This document shows positions 1 to 6,788 of a stretch of DNA of 7,517 bases, piece after piece. Position 1 is the stretch's first letter. Each line of letters begins with the position of its first letter. The translations under genes and the position numbers were made by a program. Location of the stretch: assembly GCA_010365205.1 (NCBI GenBank), contig JAAFGU010000114.1, positions 1 to 7,517 on the forward strand. Reading direction: 5' to 3'. Under the pieces are notes generated by a model. It was not told the origin of the DNA and searched no databases. It saw only the letters and a program-made list of their open reading frames with translations. Source of the stretch: Aromatoleum sp. (lineage in GTDB: Bacteria; Pseudomonadota; Gammaproteobacteria; Burkholderiales; Casimicrobiaceae).

Positions 1-2
1 GA

Positions 3-596
3 CTGGCACTGTGCACGCTCGCCGTCGAACTTGGCGTGAGCGCGGTGCCGGATCTGGGGCCGCTGCTCGCGCAACTCGTGGCGCCGCTGGTCGCCGCCGG
101 CATGGTGTATGCGGCCGCGGCGACGGACCGCGGTGGCGGGGCGTCGCTCCGATACGCGATCGCGGTGTTCGCAGCGCCTGCGGGCGCGATTGCCGCCATC
201 GTCGCGGCCAATCTGGTCACCTTCGCCGGCGAGGCGCTCGCGGCCTGGTGGATCGCCGACGTCAACCTGCTCGCTCCCGGCGACGGAGCGGATTTCTCCA
301 AGGCCGCGATCGTGGGGATGGTGGCGATGAGCGTGCTCGCGTCGCTGCCCGTTGCGTTCGTCCCGTTTCACGTGCTGCTCGAGCGAGCGCCCGCCGGCGC
401 CGCGTTTCGCGCGAGCTGGGATGCCTTCGCGCTCAACACCTTGCCGCTGCTGGCCTACGCGGCCGCGGCGCTGGTGCTGGTCGCGTTCGGTGCGGCGACG
501 ATGGGACTCGGACTGCTGCTGGCGCTGCCGCTGCTGGCGACCGCCGGATACTCCGCGTGGAAGGACGTCTTCGGCGTGCGCGACACGCCGGCCTGA
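3..596 (+). CDS. BPSS1780-like integral membrane protein (5' end outside the window)
   Basis: This is the C-terminal 197 codons of a hydrophobic multi-pass inner-membrane protein. The frame is open to the left edge, so the true start lies upstream; a GTG at 36 is internal, because the residues before it (LALCTLAVELG) continue the same membrane segment. Counting from the Leu codon at base 3, hydrophobic stretches lie at about residues 1-38 (probably two helices), 50-77, 99-123 and 140-175. The pattern PDLGPLLAQLVAPLVAAGMV, the motif AFRASWDAFALN before the last hydrophobic pair, and the ending LPLLATAGYSAWKDVFG resemble the betaproteobacterial BPSS1780 family, whose function is unknown. Family assignment is from memory of its pattern, so it is good but not certain. 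It converges on acyP with 13 bp between stops. Confidence 0.78.
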   Translation: MALCTLAVELGVSAVPDLGPLLAQLVAPLVAAGMVYAAAATDRGGGASLRYAIAVFAAPAGAIAAIVAANLVTFAGEALAAWWIADVNLLAPGDGADFSKAAIVGMVAMSVLASLPVAFVPFHVLLERAPAGAAFRASWDAFALNTLPLLAYAAAALVLVAFGAATMGLGLLLALPLLATAGYSAWKDVFGVRDTPA

Positions 597-609
597 CGCT
601 CGTTCCGGC

Positions 610-885
610 TCAGGCGGACGGTCGCAGTTCGAATCCGGCTAGCGGCTCGACCGGCACCGGAGCGACAGCAACGTTCGACACGTTCGCCGACGGTGGCCCG
701 CGCCGGCACCACGCGAGCGTCCGCTCGACGCCAACGGCATCGCCCTGCACCAGCGCCTCGACGGCGCCGTCGCGCAGGTTGCGCACCCATCCGGCGATGC
801 CGGACTCCCGCGCGACTTCGATTAACGCGTAGCGAAAGCCGACCCCCTGGACGCGGCCGCTGATCACCAGCCTGCGCGCGATCAT
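610..885 (-). CDS. acyP: Acylphosphatase
   Basis: A 91-residue protein, the usual size for acylphosphatase, which hydrolyses the carboxyl-phosphate bond of acyl phosphates such as acetyl phosphate or 1,3-bisphosphoglycerate in the cytosol. The phosphate-binding signature GRVQGVGFRY is at residues 10-19, with catalytic Arg18. The second signature GWVRNLRDGAVEALVQG begins at residue 32 and supplies catalytic Asn36. The ending FELRPSA fits the last beta strand. The ATG at 883-885 was chosen because the protein then begins with the first strand (ARRLVISG) and the codon sits in an ATGA overlap with the stop of the upstream Nudix gene, which suggests translational coupling. No Shine-Dalgarno sequence is visible. 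It is the last gene of the minus-strand block. Confidence 0.95.
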   Translation of the reverse strand: MIARRLVISGRVQGVGFRYALIEVARESGIAGWVRNLRDGAVEALVQGDAVGVERTLAWCRRGPPSANVSNVAVAPVPVEPLAGFELRPSA

Positions 886-1457
886 GCGGCGAGCGACGAG
901 CTGCCGCCGCGCCGCCGCGTGTACATCAGCAGAGCCGCAACCGTCTTCACGTCGGTGATGTCGCCGCGATCGAGCGCCGCCAGCATCTCGTCGGTGCTCA
1001 TCGCGTCGATCTCCAGAAACTCGCCTTCGTCGAGCTTCGCGCCGACGTGGCTCAGACCCTCGGCGAGGAAGATATCGATTGCCTCCGTCGAGTACGAAAC
1101 GACCGTGTGCACGCGGCCAAGCGGCGTCCACGTCGTCGCCTCGTAGCCGGCCTCTTCGATCAATTCCCGCCGCGCACTGATCAGCGCGTTTTCGCCCGGA
1201 TCGCGCTTGCCGGCCGGGAATTCGAGCATCACGCGATCGAGCGGATACCGGAACTGCCGTTCGACGACCAAGCGCCGGTCGGCGCGGACCGCCACGATCA
1301 GCACCGCACCGGGATGGACGATGTACTCGCGCGTCGCGGTCGTCCCGTCGGGCAGGCGCACGACGTCTCTTCGGACGTGAAGCAACTTGCCGTCGAAGAC
1401 GCATTCCGACTCGATCTTGGTTTCGACGAGGTGACGAAGGTCGGTGTCGGTGGTCAT
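882..1457 (-). CDS. Nudix hydrolase, ADP-ribose pyrophosphatase-like
   Basis: A 191-residue Nudix hydrolase. The Nudix box runs from Gly83 to Tyr105 and is complete (G-x5-E-x7-REL-x-EE-x-GY, with Glu98, Glu101 and Glu102 as metal ligands), so it should be active on a nucleoside diphosphate linked to another group. The order of elements resembles the NudF/ADP-ribose pyrophosphatase group: an N-terminal strand domain with VFDGKLLHVRRD and LPDG, then HPGAVLIVAV, ERQFRYPLDR, and LEFPAGK running into the box. The SPGF-type motif that often follows the box in ADP-ribose pyrophosphatases is replaced by VVSYSTEAIDIFLAEGL, so the substrate is uncertain. The ATG at 1455-1457 lies 1 bp after the hemF stop, and the gene's own stop overlaps the acyP start by 4 bp. 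No Shine-Dalgarno is seen; the position suggests coupled translation. Confidence 0.92.
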   Translation of the reverse strand: MTTDTDLRHLVETKIESECVFDGKLLHVRRDVVRLPDGTTATREYIVHPGAVLIVAVRADRRLVVERQFRYPLDRVMLEFPAGKRDPGENALISARRELIEEAGYEATTWTPLGRVHTVVSYSTEAIDIFLAEGLSHVGAKLDEGEFLEIDAMSTDEMLAALDRGDITDVKTVAALLMYTRRRGGSSSLAA

Positions 1458-1458
1458 G

Positions 1459-2376
1459 TCAAAGGGAGGAAGCGAGCCAGTCCCTCGCCGCCAGGAAATC
1501 GGAATAGAGCCCCGCCTCGGGCGAGCCGGGCTCGGGCGTCCAGTCGTAGCGCCATTTCACCACCGGCGGCAGCGACATCAGGATCGCCTCGGTCCGCCCG
1601 TTCGACTGCAGACCGAAAAGCGTGCCGCGGTCCCACACCAGGTTGAACTCGACGTACCGGCCGCGACGATACGCCTGGAAGTCGCGCTCACGCTCGCCGT
1701 ACGGCACGTCGCGGCGCCGCGCCAGGATCGGCGCGTACGCGTCGAGGAAGCGGTCGCCGACGCCTTTTGTCAGCGCGAAGCAACGGTCGAAACCGCCGTC
1801 GCAAAGATCGTCGAAGAAGATGCCGCCGACGCCGCGCGGCTCTTTCCGGTGCTTCAGGTAGAAGTACTCGTCGCACCATCGCTTGTACTTCGCGTGCATG
1901 TCCGCGCCGAACGGCGCGAGCGCGTCGCGGCAGGTCCGATGAAAATGGACGGCGTCCTCGTCGAACCCGTAATAGGGCGTCAAGTCCATCCCGCCGCCGA
2001 ACCACCATACGTCGTCTTCGCCGCCGGCATCCGGAGCGTGGGCGGCGAACATCCTGACGTTGAGGTGAACCGTTGGCACGTACGGATTGCGCGGATGCAG
2101 CACCAGCGAAACGCCCATCGCTTCCCAGGCGCGGCCGGCGAGCCCCGGGCGCGAAGCGGTCGCCGACGGCGGCAGCTTTTCGCCCTTCACGTGCGAGAAG
2201 TTGACGCCGCCGCGTTCGAATACGTTGCCGTCCTCGAGCACGCGCGACACCCCGCCGCCGCCTTCGGGCCGCGCCCACTCGTCGCGCCCGAACGGGCGGC
2301 CATCGATCGCTTCGAGACAGGCCACGAGACGGGCCTGCAGGTCGAGGAAATATTCGCGGGGCGCGGTGATGTTCAT
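1459..2376 (-). CDS. hemF: Oxygen-dependent coproporphyrinogen III oxidase
   Basis: A 305-residue HemF, close to the 299 of E. coli and colinear with it. It converts coproporphyrinogen III to protoporphyrinogen IX by O2-dependent oxidative decarboxylation in aerobic haem synthesis, acting as a soluble dimer. Conserved blocks are [17 protein letters not shown] (38-54), [13 protein letters not shown] (57-69), [19 protein letters not shown] (90-108), [25 protein letters not shown] (from 124), YFYLKHR (171-177), GIFFDDL (185-191), and [27 protein letters not shown] (226-252). The four conserved histidines correspond to His94, His104, His146 and His176. The ATG at 2374-2376 gives [14 protein letters not shown], matching the family N-terminus. 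The frame stays open up to a TTG at 2452-2454, but the 26 added residues are a low-complexity Pro/Val stretch unlike other HemF proteins. The gene follows purD after 84 bp. Confidence 0.97.
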   Translation of the reverse strand: MNITAPREYFLDLQARLVACLEAIDGRPFGRDEWARPEGGGGVSRVLEDGNVFERGGVNFSHVKGEKLPPSATASRPGLAGRAWEAMGVSLVLHPRNPYVPTVHLNVRMFAAHAPDAGGEDDVWWFGGGMDLTPYYGFDEDAVHFHRTCRDALAPFGADMHAKYKRWCDEYFYLKHRKEPRGVGGIFFDDLCDGGFDRCFALTKGVGDRFLDAYAPILARRRDVPYGERERDFQAYRRGRYVEFNLVWDRGTLFGLQSNGRTEAILMSLPPVVKWRYDWTPEPGSPEAGLYSDFLAARDWLASSL

Positions 2377-2386
2377 GGCAACCGGG

Positions 2387-2408
2387 GGAACGGGTGGAAC
2401 GGGAACGG
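2387..2408 (-). repeat. Three copies of a 7-bp direct repeat in the hemF leader
   Basis: On the minus strand CCGTTCC occurs three times just before the hemF ATG (plus-strand positions 2387-2393, 2396-2402 and 2402-2408; the last two share one base). The nearest copy ends about 10 bp before the start codon. It could be a chance result of local C/T richness or a short protein-binding or RNA-structure element. Only the repeat itself is observed. Confidence 0.4.
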
Positions 2409-2425
2409 TTCGGCAGAGACCGCCG

Positions 2426-2454
2426 ATGCTACCGGCGCATGCGCCTCGCCGCAA
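2426..2454 (-). promoter_or_regulatory. Possible weak promoter with a palindromic spacer upstream of hemF
   Basis: On the minus strand TTGCGG (2449-2454) and TAGCAT (2426-2431) are separated by exactly 17 bp. This is a partial match to the sigma-70 -35 and -10 boxes (3 of 6 and 4 of 6). The spacer holds a perfect 12-bp palindrome GGCGCATGCGCC (2434-2445), which could be an operator or just a GC-rich coincidence. It lies in the 84-bp purD-hemF gap, the largest gap within the block, where an internal start would be most plausible. The box matches are weak, so this is a hypothesis. Confidence 0.25.
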
Positions 2455-2460
2455 CCGGGC

Positions 2461-3750
2461 TCACGGCTTGCGCGGCGCCAGTGCGCGGAAGCCGATGTCG
2501 GTGCGGAATTGCATGCCGTCGAAGCGGATTTCGGCGATCGCGGCGTACGCGGCGCGCTGCGCCTGCCTGAGCGAGTCGCCGAGCGCGGTCACGCACAGCA
2601 CGCGGCCTCCGTTGACGACGATGCTCCGGTCCTCCAGCGCCGTGCCCGCATGAAATACCTTGCAGTCCGGATGCGCGGCAGGCGTCACGCCATCGAGGCC
2701 CGTGATCGCGTCGCCCCTGCGGGGGCGGTCCGGATAGCCATGAGCGGCCAGGACGACGCCGAGCGCCGCGCGGCGGTCCCATTCCGCCTCGACGCGGTCC
2801 AGCGTGCCGTTGACCGCATGCTCGGCGAGGTCGACCAGGTCGGACTTCAATCGCAGCATGATCGGCTGCGTCTCGGGATCACCCATCCGGCAGTTGAATT
2901 CGAGCACCCGCGGCGTACCGGCTTCGTCGATCATCACCCCCGCATAGAGAAAGCCGGTGTAGGGAATCCCGTCGGCTGCCATGCCGTTGACGGTCGGAAG
3001 GATGATCTCGCGCATGATTCGCGCGTGCAGCTCCGGCGTCACCACCGGCGCCGGCGAGTACGCGCCCATCCCGCCGGTATTCGGCCCCCGGTCGCCGTCC
3101 TGCAGCCGCTTGTGGTCCTGGCTCGACGCGAGCGGCAGCACATTGCGCCCGTCCACCATGACGATGAAGCTCGCCTCCTCGCCGAGGAGGAAATCCTCGA
3201 CGACGACGCGCGCCCCGGCCGCGCCCATCGCATTGCCGACGAGCATCGCGTCGATCGCCGCTTGCGCATCGGCGACGGTGGCGGCCACCACGACGCCCTT
3301 GCCCGCCGCGAGGCCGTCGGCCTTGACCACGATCGGGGCACCGTGCTCGCTCACGTAGGCGCGCGCCTCTCCGGGGTCGGTGAATGTCCGCGACGCGGCC
3401 GTCGGAATCCCGTGCCGCGCCATGAACGCCTTCGCGTAATCCTTCGAGCTTTCGAGCTGCGCCGCCGCCTGCGACGGCCCGAAGATCCTGAGGCCGGCGG
3501 CGCGGAATGCGTCGACGATGCCGGCCGCGAGCGGGGCCTCCGGGCCGACGATCGTCAGCGCGACCTGGCGTTCGCGCGCGAACGCGACGAGATCGGGAAT
3601 GGCCGTGACGTCGACGTTGGTGAGATCGGCCTCACGCGCGGTGCCGGCGTTGCCGGGCGCGACGAAGACCTTTGCCGAGCGCGGCGATTGCGCAATCTTC
3701 CACGCCAGCGCGTGCTCGCGTCCCCCGCCGCCGATGACGAATATGATCAC
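2461..3750 (-). CDS. purD: Phosphoribosylamine-glycine ligase (GAR synthetase)
   Basis: A 429-residue PurD, full length for the family. It joins glycine to 5-phosphoribosylamine with ATP, the second step of de novo purine synthesis. The N-terminal domain opens with the glycine loop GGGGREHAL (7-15) and has VGPEAPL (69-74 region). The ATP-grasp part has FGPSQAAAQLESSK (90-103), KADGLAAGKGV (143-153, with the ATP-binding lysines) and QDHKRLQDGDRGPNTGGMGA (211-230). The family signature EFNCRMGDPETQ (284-295) provides Mg2+ ligands, and a C-terminal domain with FHAGT follows. The start is a GTG at 3748-3750; it gives the expected first strand (MIIFVIGGGG), and the codons just upstream offer no ATG or TTG. 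It begins 10 bp after the purH stop, with no clear Shine-Dalgarno, so coupling to purH is likely. Confidence 0.97.
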   Translation of the reverse strand: MIIFVIGGGGREHALAWKIAQSPRSAKVFVAPGNAGTAREADLTNVDVTAIPDLVAFARERQVALTIVGPEAPLAAGIVDAFRAAGLRIFGPSQAAAQLESSKDYAKAFMARHGIPTAASRTFTDPGEARAYVSEHGAPIVVKADGLAAGKGVVVAATVADAQAAIDAMLVGNAMGAAGARVVVEDFLLGEEASFIVMVDGRNVLPLASSQDHKRLQDGDRGPNTGGMGAYSPAPVVTPELHARIMREIILPTVNGMAADGIPYTGFLYAGVMIDEAGTPRVLEFNCRMGDPETQPIMLRLKSDLVDLAEHAVNGTLDRVEAEWDRRAALGVVLAAHGYPDRPRRGDAITGLDGVTPAAHPDCKVFHAGTALEDRSIVVNGGRVLCVTALGDSLRQAQRAAYAAIAEIRFDGMQFRTDIGFRALAPRKP

Positions 3751-3760
3751 CGGGCGAGAA

Positions 3761-5350
3761 TCAGTGACGGAAATGACGGACCGCGGTGAATACCATCGCG
3801 ATCCCGCGCTCGTCGGCCGCGGCGATCACCTCATCGTCGCGCATGCTGCCGCCGGGCTGGATCACCGCGACGGCGCCGTTGTCGGCGACGACATCGAGGC
3901 CGTCGCGAAAGGGGAAGAACGCATCGGAGGCGACGACGGACCCGGCGAGCGACAAATGCGCGTTCGCCGCCTTGGCCGCGGCAATGCGCGTCGAATCGAC
4001 GCGGCTCATCTGGCCCGCGCCGATGCCCAGTGTCTGGCCGCCGACGCAGTAAACGATTGCATTGGATTTCACGTACTTTGCGACCCGCCAGGCGAACAGC
4101 AGGTCGGTGAGCTGCGCCGCGGTCGGCGCCCTGCGGGTTGCGACCTCGAGGTCGGGCGCCAGCACGTCGCGCAGGTCGGCCGACTGCACCAGCAGCCCGC
4201 CGCCGACGCGCTTGAAGTCGAACTGCGGCGAGGCAAAGGCGGCAGCCGGCGGCAGCGGCACCTCGAGCACGCGGACATTCTTCTTCTGTCCGATCACGGC
4301 GAGCGCATCGGCGGTGTAGGCGGGCGCGATCAGCACCTCGAGAAACTGCGCCGATACGGCTTCGAGCGTCGCCGCGTCGACCGGGCGATTGAACGCGATG
4401 ATGCCGCCGAATGCGGACGTGGGGTCGGTCGCGAACGCCTTTCGGTATGCGTCGAGCGGCGTCGCGGCGATCGCGACGCCGCAGGGGTTCGCGTGCTTGA
4501 CGATGACGCAGGCGGCGCCGGTGTCGAACGCCGCGAACGACTTCACGCATTCCCACGCGGCGTCGCTGTCGGCGATGTTGTTGTAGGACAGTTCCTTGCC
4601 CTGCAGCTGCCGGTACGTTGCGATCGATCCGAGCGCCGGTTTTTCGTCGCGGTAGAACGCGGCCTGCTGGTGCGGATTCTCGCCGTAACGCAGATCCTGG
4701 ACCTTTTCCTCCTGCAGATTGAAACGATCGGGAAACGCGGCGGCGGCGCCGTCCGGTCCGCGCGCGGTCAGCCAGTTCGAAATCGCGCCGTCATATGCCG
4801 CCGTATGCGAAAAGGCCTTGCGCGCCAGCGCGAATCGCGTCGGCGCCGTCAGCGCGCCGCCGCTCGCCTCGAGTTCGGCCAACAGCGGGGCGTAATCGGC
4901 AGGATCGACGACGATGCCGACGTGCCGCCAATTCTTCGCCGCGGCGCGCACCATTGCCGGGCCGCCGATGTCGATGTTCTCGATCGCATCGTCGAGCGTG
5001 CAGGCCGGTTTCGCCACCGTCTCGCGGAACGGGTAGAGGTTTACCACGACGAGATCGATCGCCGGAATGCCGTGCTGTTCGAGCGCCGCCGCGTGCGCCG
5101 GGAGATCGCGCCGCGCGAGGATGCCGCCGTGCACCTTCGGATGCAGCGTCTTCACGCGGCCGTCGAGCATCTCGGGAAAGCCGGTGTAGTCGCCGATCTC
5201 GGTCACCGCCAACCCGGCGTCGGCGAGCGCCTTGGCGGTGCCGCCAGTCGACAGGAGCCGCACGCCGAGGCCGGCCAGCCCACGGGCGAATTCGACCAGG
5301 CCGGTCTTGTCGGAGACCGAGAGTAGTGCCTGGGCGATCGGCGCGGGCAT
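3761..5350 (-). CDS. purH: Bifunctional AICAR transformylase / IMP cyclohydrolase
   Basis: A 529-residue PurH of normal length, catalysing the last two steps of IMP synthesis: formyl transfer from 10-formyl-tetrahydrofolate to AICAR, then ring closure. The N-terminal cyclohydrolase domain (about 1-200) shows SVSDKTGL (11-18), STGGTAKAL (34-42), [15 protein letters not shown] (67-81), VVNLYPF (102-108) and [16 protein letters not shown] (125-140). The C-terminal transformylase domain shows [14 protein letters not shown] (220-233), [12 protein letters not shown] (255-266), and [10 protein letters not shown] with catalytic Lys285 and His286. [12 protein letters not shown] (312-323) and the typical ending [12 protein letters not shown] follow. 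The ATG at 5348-5350 is 29 bp after the fis stop; most of that gap is an inverted repeat. PurD follows after 10 bp, a purHD arrangement also known in enterobacteria. Confidence 0.98.
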   Translation of the reverse strand: MPAPIAQALLSVSDKTGLVEFARGLAGLGVRLLSTGGTAKALADAGLAVTEIGDYTGFPEMLDGRVKTLHPKVHGGILARRDLPAHAAALEQHGIPAIDLVVVNLYPFRETVAKPACTLDDAIENIDIGGPAMVRAAAKNWRHVGIVVDPADYAPLLAELEASGGALTAPTRFALARKAFSHTAAYDGAISNWLTARGPDGAAAAFPDRFNLQEEKVQDLRYGENPHQQAAFYRDEKPALGSIATYRQLQGKELSYNNIADSDAAWECVKSFAAFDTGAACVIVKHANPCGVAIAATPLDAYRKAFATDPTSAFGGIIAFNRPVDAATLEAVSAQFLEVLIAPAYTADALAVIGQKKNVRVLEVPLPPAAAFASPQFDFKRVGGGLLVQSADLRDVLAPDLEVATRRAPTAAQLTDLLFAWRVAKYVKSNAIVYCVGGQTLGIGAGQMSRVDSTRIAAAKAANAHLSLAGSVVASDAFFPFRDGLDVVADNGAVAVIQPGGSMRDDEVIAAADERGIAMVFTAVRHFRH

Positions 5351-5358
5351 GCGGAAAT

Positions 5359-5379
5359 CCGGTCGGCGAACGCCGCCGG
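5359..5379 (-). repeat. Inverted repeat (hairpin) in the fis-purH gap
   Basis: In the minus-strand RNA, CCGGCGGC and GCCGACCGG can pair as an 8-bp all-GC stem with one bulged A and a GUUC tetraloop. The element starts directly after the fis stop codon and ends 8 nt before the purH ATG. The sequence after it is AUUUCCGC, not a run of U, so it is not a standard intrinsic terminator. It sits where a purH ribosome binding site would be, and no other Shine-Dalgarno is seen there. Possible roles are translation control, an RNA processing site or partial attenuation; none is shown. Confidence 0.55.
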
Positions 5380-5634
5380 TCAGCGGATGCCGTACTTGCT
5401 GAGCTTGGTTCGCAGCGTGTTGCGGTTCATCCCCAGCATGTCCGCCGCCTGGGTCTGATTGCCGCCGGCGCGCTCCATCACCGTCGCGATAACCGCCCGC
5501 TCGACGTGGTTGATCACCATGTCATAGATGCCGTGCGGAGACTCTCCGTCCAGCTTGCGGAAATATTCGTCGAGCGACTTCTCGACCGTCTTGCCGATCT
5601 CGTTGTTGCCGTTGATCCGGATTGTTTTTCTCAC
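5380..5634 (-). CDS. fis: DNA-binding protein Fis
   Basis: An 84-residue Fis-family nucleoid protein that binds and bends degenerate AT-rich sites and tunes rRNA, tRNA and growth-phase genes. The dimerisation helices lie at about residues 12-55 ([11 protein letters not shown], then [22 protein letters not shown]). The C-terminal helix-turn-helix is [20 protein letters not shown] (58-77), followed by LSKYGIR. It is shorter than the 98-residue E. coli Fis and has little of the N-terminal arm used there to activate Hin-type recombinases. The start is a GTG at 5632-5634, which overlaps the dusB stop by 4 bp as GTGA. A Shine-Dalgarno-like GGGAGG (5645-5650) lies 10 nt upstream, inside the dusB coding end. 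The dusB-fis pairing is conserved across many gamma- and betaproteobacteria. Confidence 0.95.
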   Translation of the reverse strand: MRKTIRINGNNEIGKTVEKSLDEYFRKLDGESPHGIYDMVINHVERAVIATVMERAGGNQTQAADMLGMNRNTLRTKLSKYGIR

Positions 5635-6710
5635 GCGGCCAGGGCCTCCCCGCCCCATTGCGATGCCTGCCTCTGTGCGCCGAATGCCGCGCGGGCATCC
5701 ACGATCTCGACCGGCGGCCGGCAATAGTCGAGACGCACACCGCGTTCGGCGAGATCGTCGAAAAAACGGTGGACCGCGGCGATTTGTTGCGCCATCGTCT
5801 CCACGCCGTTTACGTCCCGGCGGAACGCGTCGCTTCCGGCGAGATCCTTCGTGTACCAGCCGAGGTGCTTGCGCGCGATCCGCACGCCCGCCTCCTCGCC
5901 ATAGAGTTCGTAATGGTCGGCCAGATGCTCGACGATCAGTGCGCGCGCCTCGGCGACTTCCGGTGGCGGCAGGTGCGTGCCGTGTTCGAGAAAATGCCCG
6001 ATTTCGCGGAAGATCCACGGCCGGCCCTGCGCCGCGCGGCCGATCATGATCGCGTCGGCCCCGGTCTGGTCGAGGACACGCCGTGCCTGCTCCGGCGTCG
6101 AGATGTCGCCATTGGCGATGACGGGAATCGAAACCGCCGCCTTCACCGCGCGAATCGTCTCGTACTCGATCGGGCCGACGAATGCGCACGCCCGCGTGCG
6201 GCCATGGACCGCCAACGCCTGGATGCCGGCCGCCTCGGCGATCCGCGCGATGCGCAACGCGTTCCGTTGATCGGGATGCGCGCCCGTGCGGATCTTGAGA
6301 GTGACGGGCACGTTCACCGCCCGCACCACGGCGTCCAGGATCGCGGCGACCAGCGTCTCGTTGGACAGCAACGCCGAACCCGCCGCGACGTTGCAGACCT
6401 TTTTTGCCGGGCACCCCATGTTGATGTCGATGATCTGCGCGCCCCGGTCGACGTTGTAGCGGGCGGCGTCGGCCATCATCTGCGGGTCGGCGCCGGCGAT
6501 CTGCACGGCGATCGGCGCGACTTCGCCGACGTGATCGGTCCGCCGCAGCGACTTTCCGGTGTTCCACAACCTGGGGTTCGACGCCACCATCTCGGAAACC
6601 GCGTAGCCGGCGCCCAGCCGTTTGCACAACCGGCGGAATGGCCGGTCGGTCACGCCCGCCATCGGCGCAACGGCGAGGTTGTTCGGAAGTGCGTACGGTC
6701 CGATGTGCAC
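5631..6710 (-). CDS. dusB: tRNA dihydrouridine synthase B
   Basis: A 359-residue flavin enzyme that reduces specific uridines in the tRNA D-loop to dihydrouridine using FMN and NADPH. The N-terminal TIM-barrel shows IGPYALPNNLAVAPMAGVTD (3-22), the FMN-site loop, and SEMVASN (39-45). INMGCPAKKVCNVAAGSALL follows, where Cys100 is the expected catalytic acid. It continues with KIRTGAH (139-145), LAVHGRTRAC (166-175), VIANGDI (197-203) and DAIMIGRAAQGRPWIF (219-234), then a helical C-terminal tRNA-binding domain (KHLGWYTKDL). The start is a GTG at 6708-6710, chosen because the protein then begins VHIGPYALPNN like its homologues. The frame stays open far upstream but that stretch has no DusB-like sequence and runs into ubiH. 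No Shine-Dalgarno is visible. A strong -10 element lies about 50 bp upstream. Confidence 0.96.
   Translation of the reverse strand: MHIGPYALPNNLAVAPMAGVTDRPFRRLCKRLGAGYAVSEMVASNPRLWNTGKSLRRTDHVGEVAPIAVQIAGADPQMMADAARYNVDRGAQIIDINMGCPAKKVCNVAAGSALLSNETLVAAILDAVVRAVNVPVTLKIRTGAHPDQRNALRIARIAEAAGIQALAVHGRTRACAFVGPIEYETIRAVKAAVSIPVIANGDISTPEQARRVLDQTGADAIMIGRAAQGRPWIFREIGHFLEHGTHLPPPEVAEARALIVEHLADHYELYGEEAGVRIARKHLGWYTKDLAGSDAFRRDVNGVETMAQQIAAVHRFFDDLAERGVRLDYCRPPVEIVDARAAFGAQRQASQWGGEALAA
5645..5650 (-). promoter_or_regulatory. Ribosome binding site of fis
   Basis: GGGAGG on the minus strand, 10 nt before the fis GTG and inside the last codons of dusB. It is the clearest Shine-Dalgarno in the window, and it supports the GTG start over any further upstream start. 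Spacing is slightly long. Confidence 0.5.
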
Positions 6711-6759
6711 AAGCGCTAGAGCCGAAATGAGGAGCCGGAGAACGCGGCGCGGGGATCGG

Positions 6760-6788
6760 ATTATACCGGTTTTGCCGCCGCCGAATTC
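6760..6788 (-). promoter_or_regulatory. Likely promoter of the dusB-fis-purHD block
   Basis: The minus strand has a perfect sigma-70 -10 hexamer TATAAT (6760-6765). At a 17-bp spacing the -35 position holds GAATTC (6783-6788), which matches TTGACA poorly, so an activator may be needed. The predicted transcription start is near 6752-6754, giving a leader of about 43 nt before the dusB GTG. The bases between -10 and start (CCGATCC) are GC-rich, as in stringently controlled promoters. The -10 box stands out in such GC-rich DNA and lies in the only sizeable non-coding gap on the minus strand, directly before dusB. Confidence 0.6.

Noticed and set aside
11..832. A 273-codon plus-strand frame at the left edge
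   Set aside because: It is an Arg/Gly/Ala-rich shifted reading of the membrane protein gene and crosses its stop and most of acyP.
886..1404. Upstream extension of the acyP frame to 1404
   Set aside because: It is an out-of-frame reading of the Nudix gene. Acylphosphatases are about 90 residues and the ATG at 885 gives 91.
2377..2454. HemF start at TTG 2454, adding 26 residues
   Set aside because: The extension is a Pro/Val-rich low-complexity stretch absent from HemF homologues, while the ATG at 2376 begins with family-like sequence.
1444..3789. A 781-codon open frame on the plus strand, antisense to hemF and purD
   Set aside because: The minus strand carries two unmistakable enzymes here. 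The antisense product is rich in Arg, His, Asp and Val with no domain pattern, as expected when high-GC genes avoid codons whose complement is a stop.
3518..5326. A 602-codon plus-strand frame antisense to purH and the start of purD
   Set aside because: Same composition effect. PurH is complete on the other strand with all its motifs, and the antisense protein shows none.
5622..6719. A 365-codon plus-strand frame antisense to dusB
   Set aside because: It mirrors the dusB coding region almost exactly and shows no protein family features.
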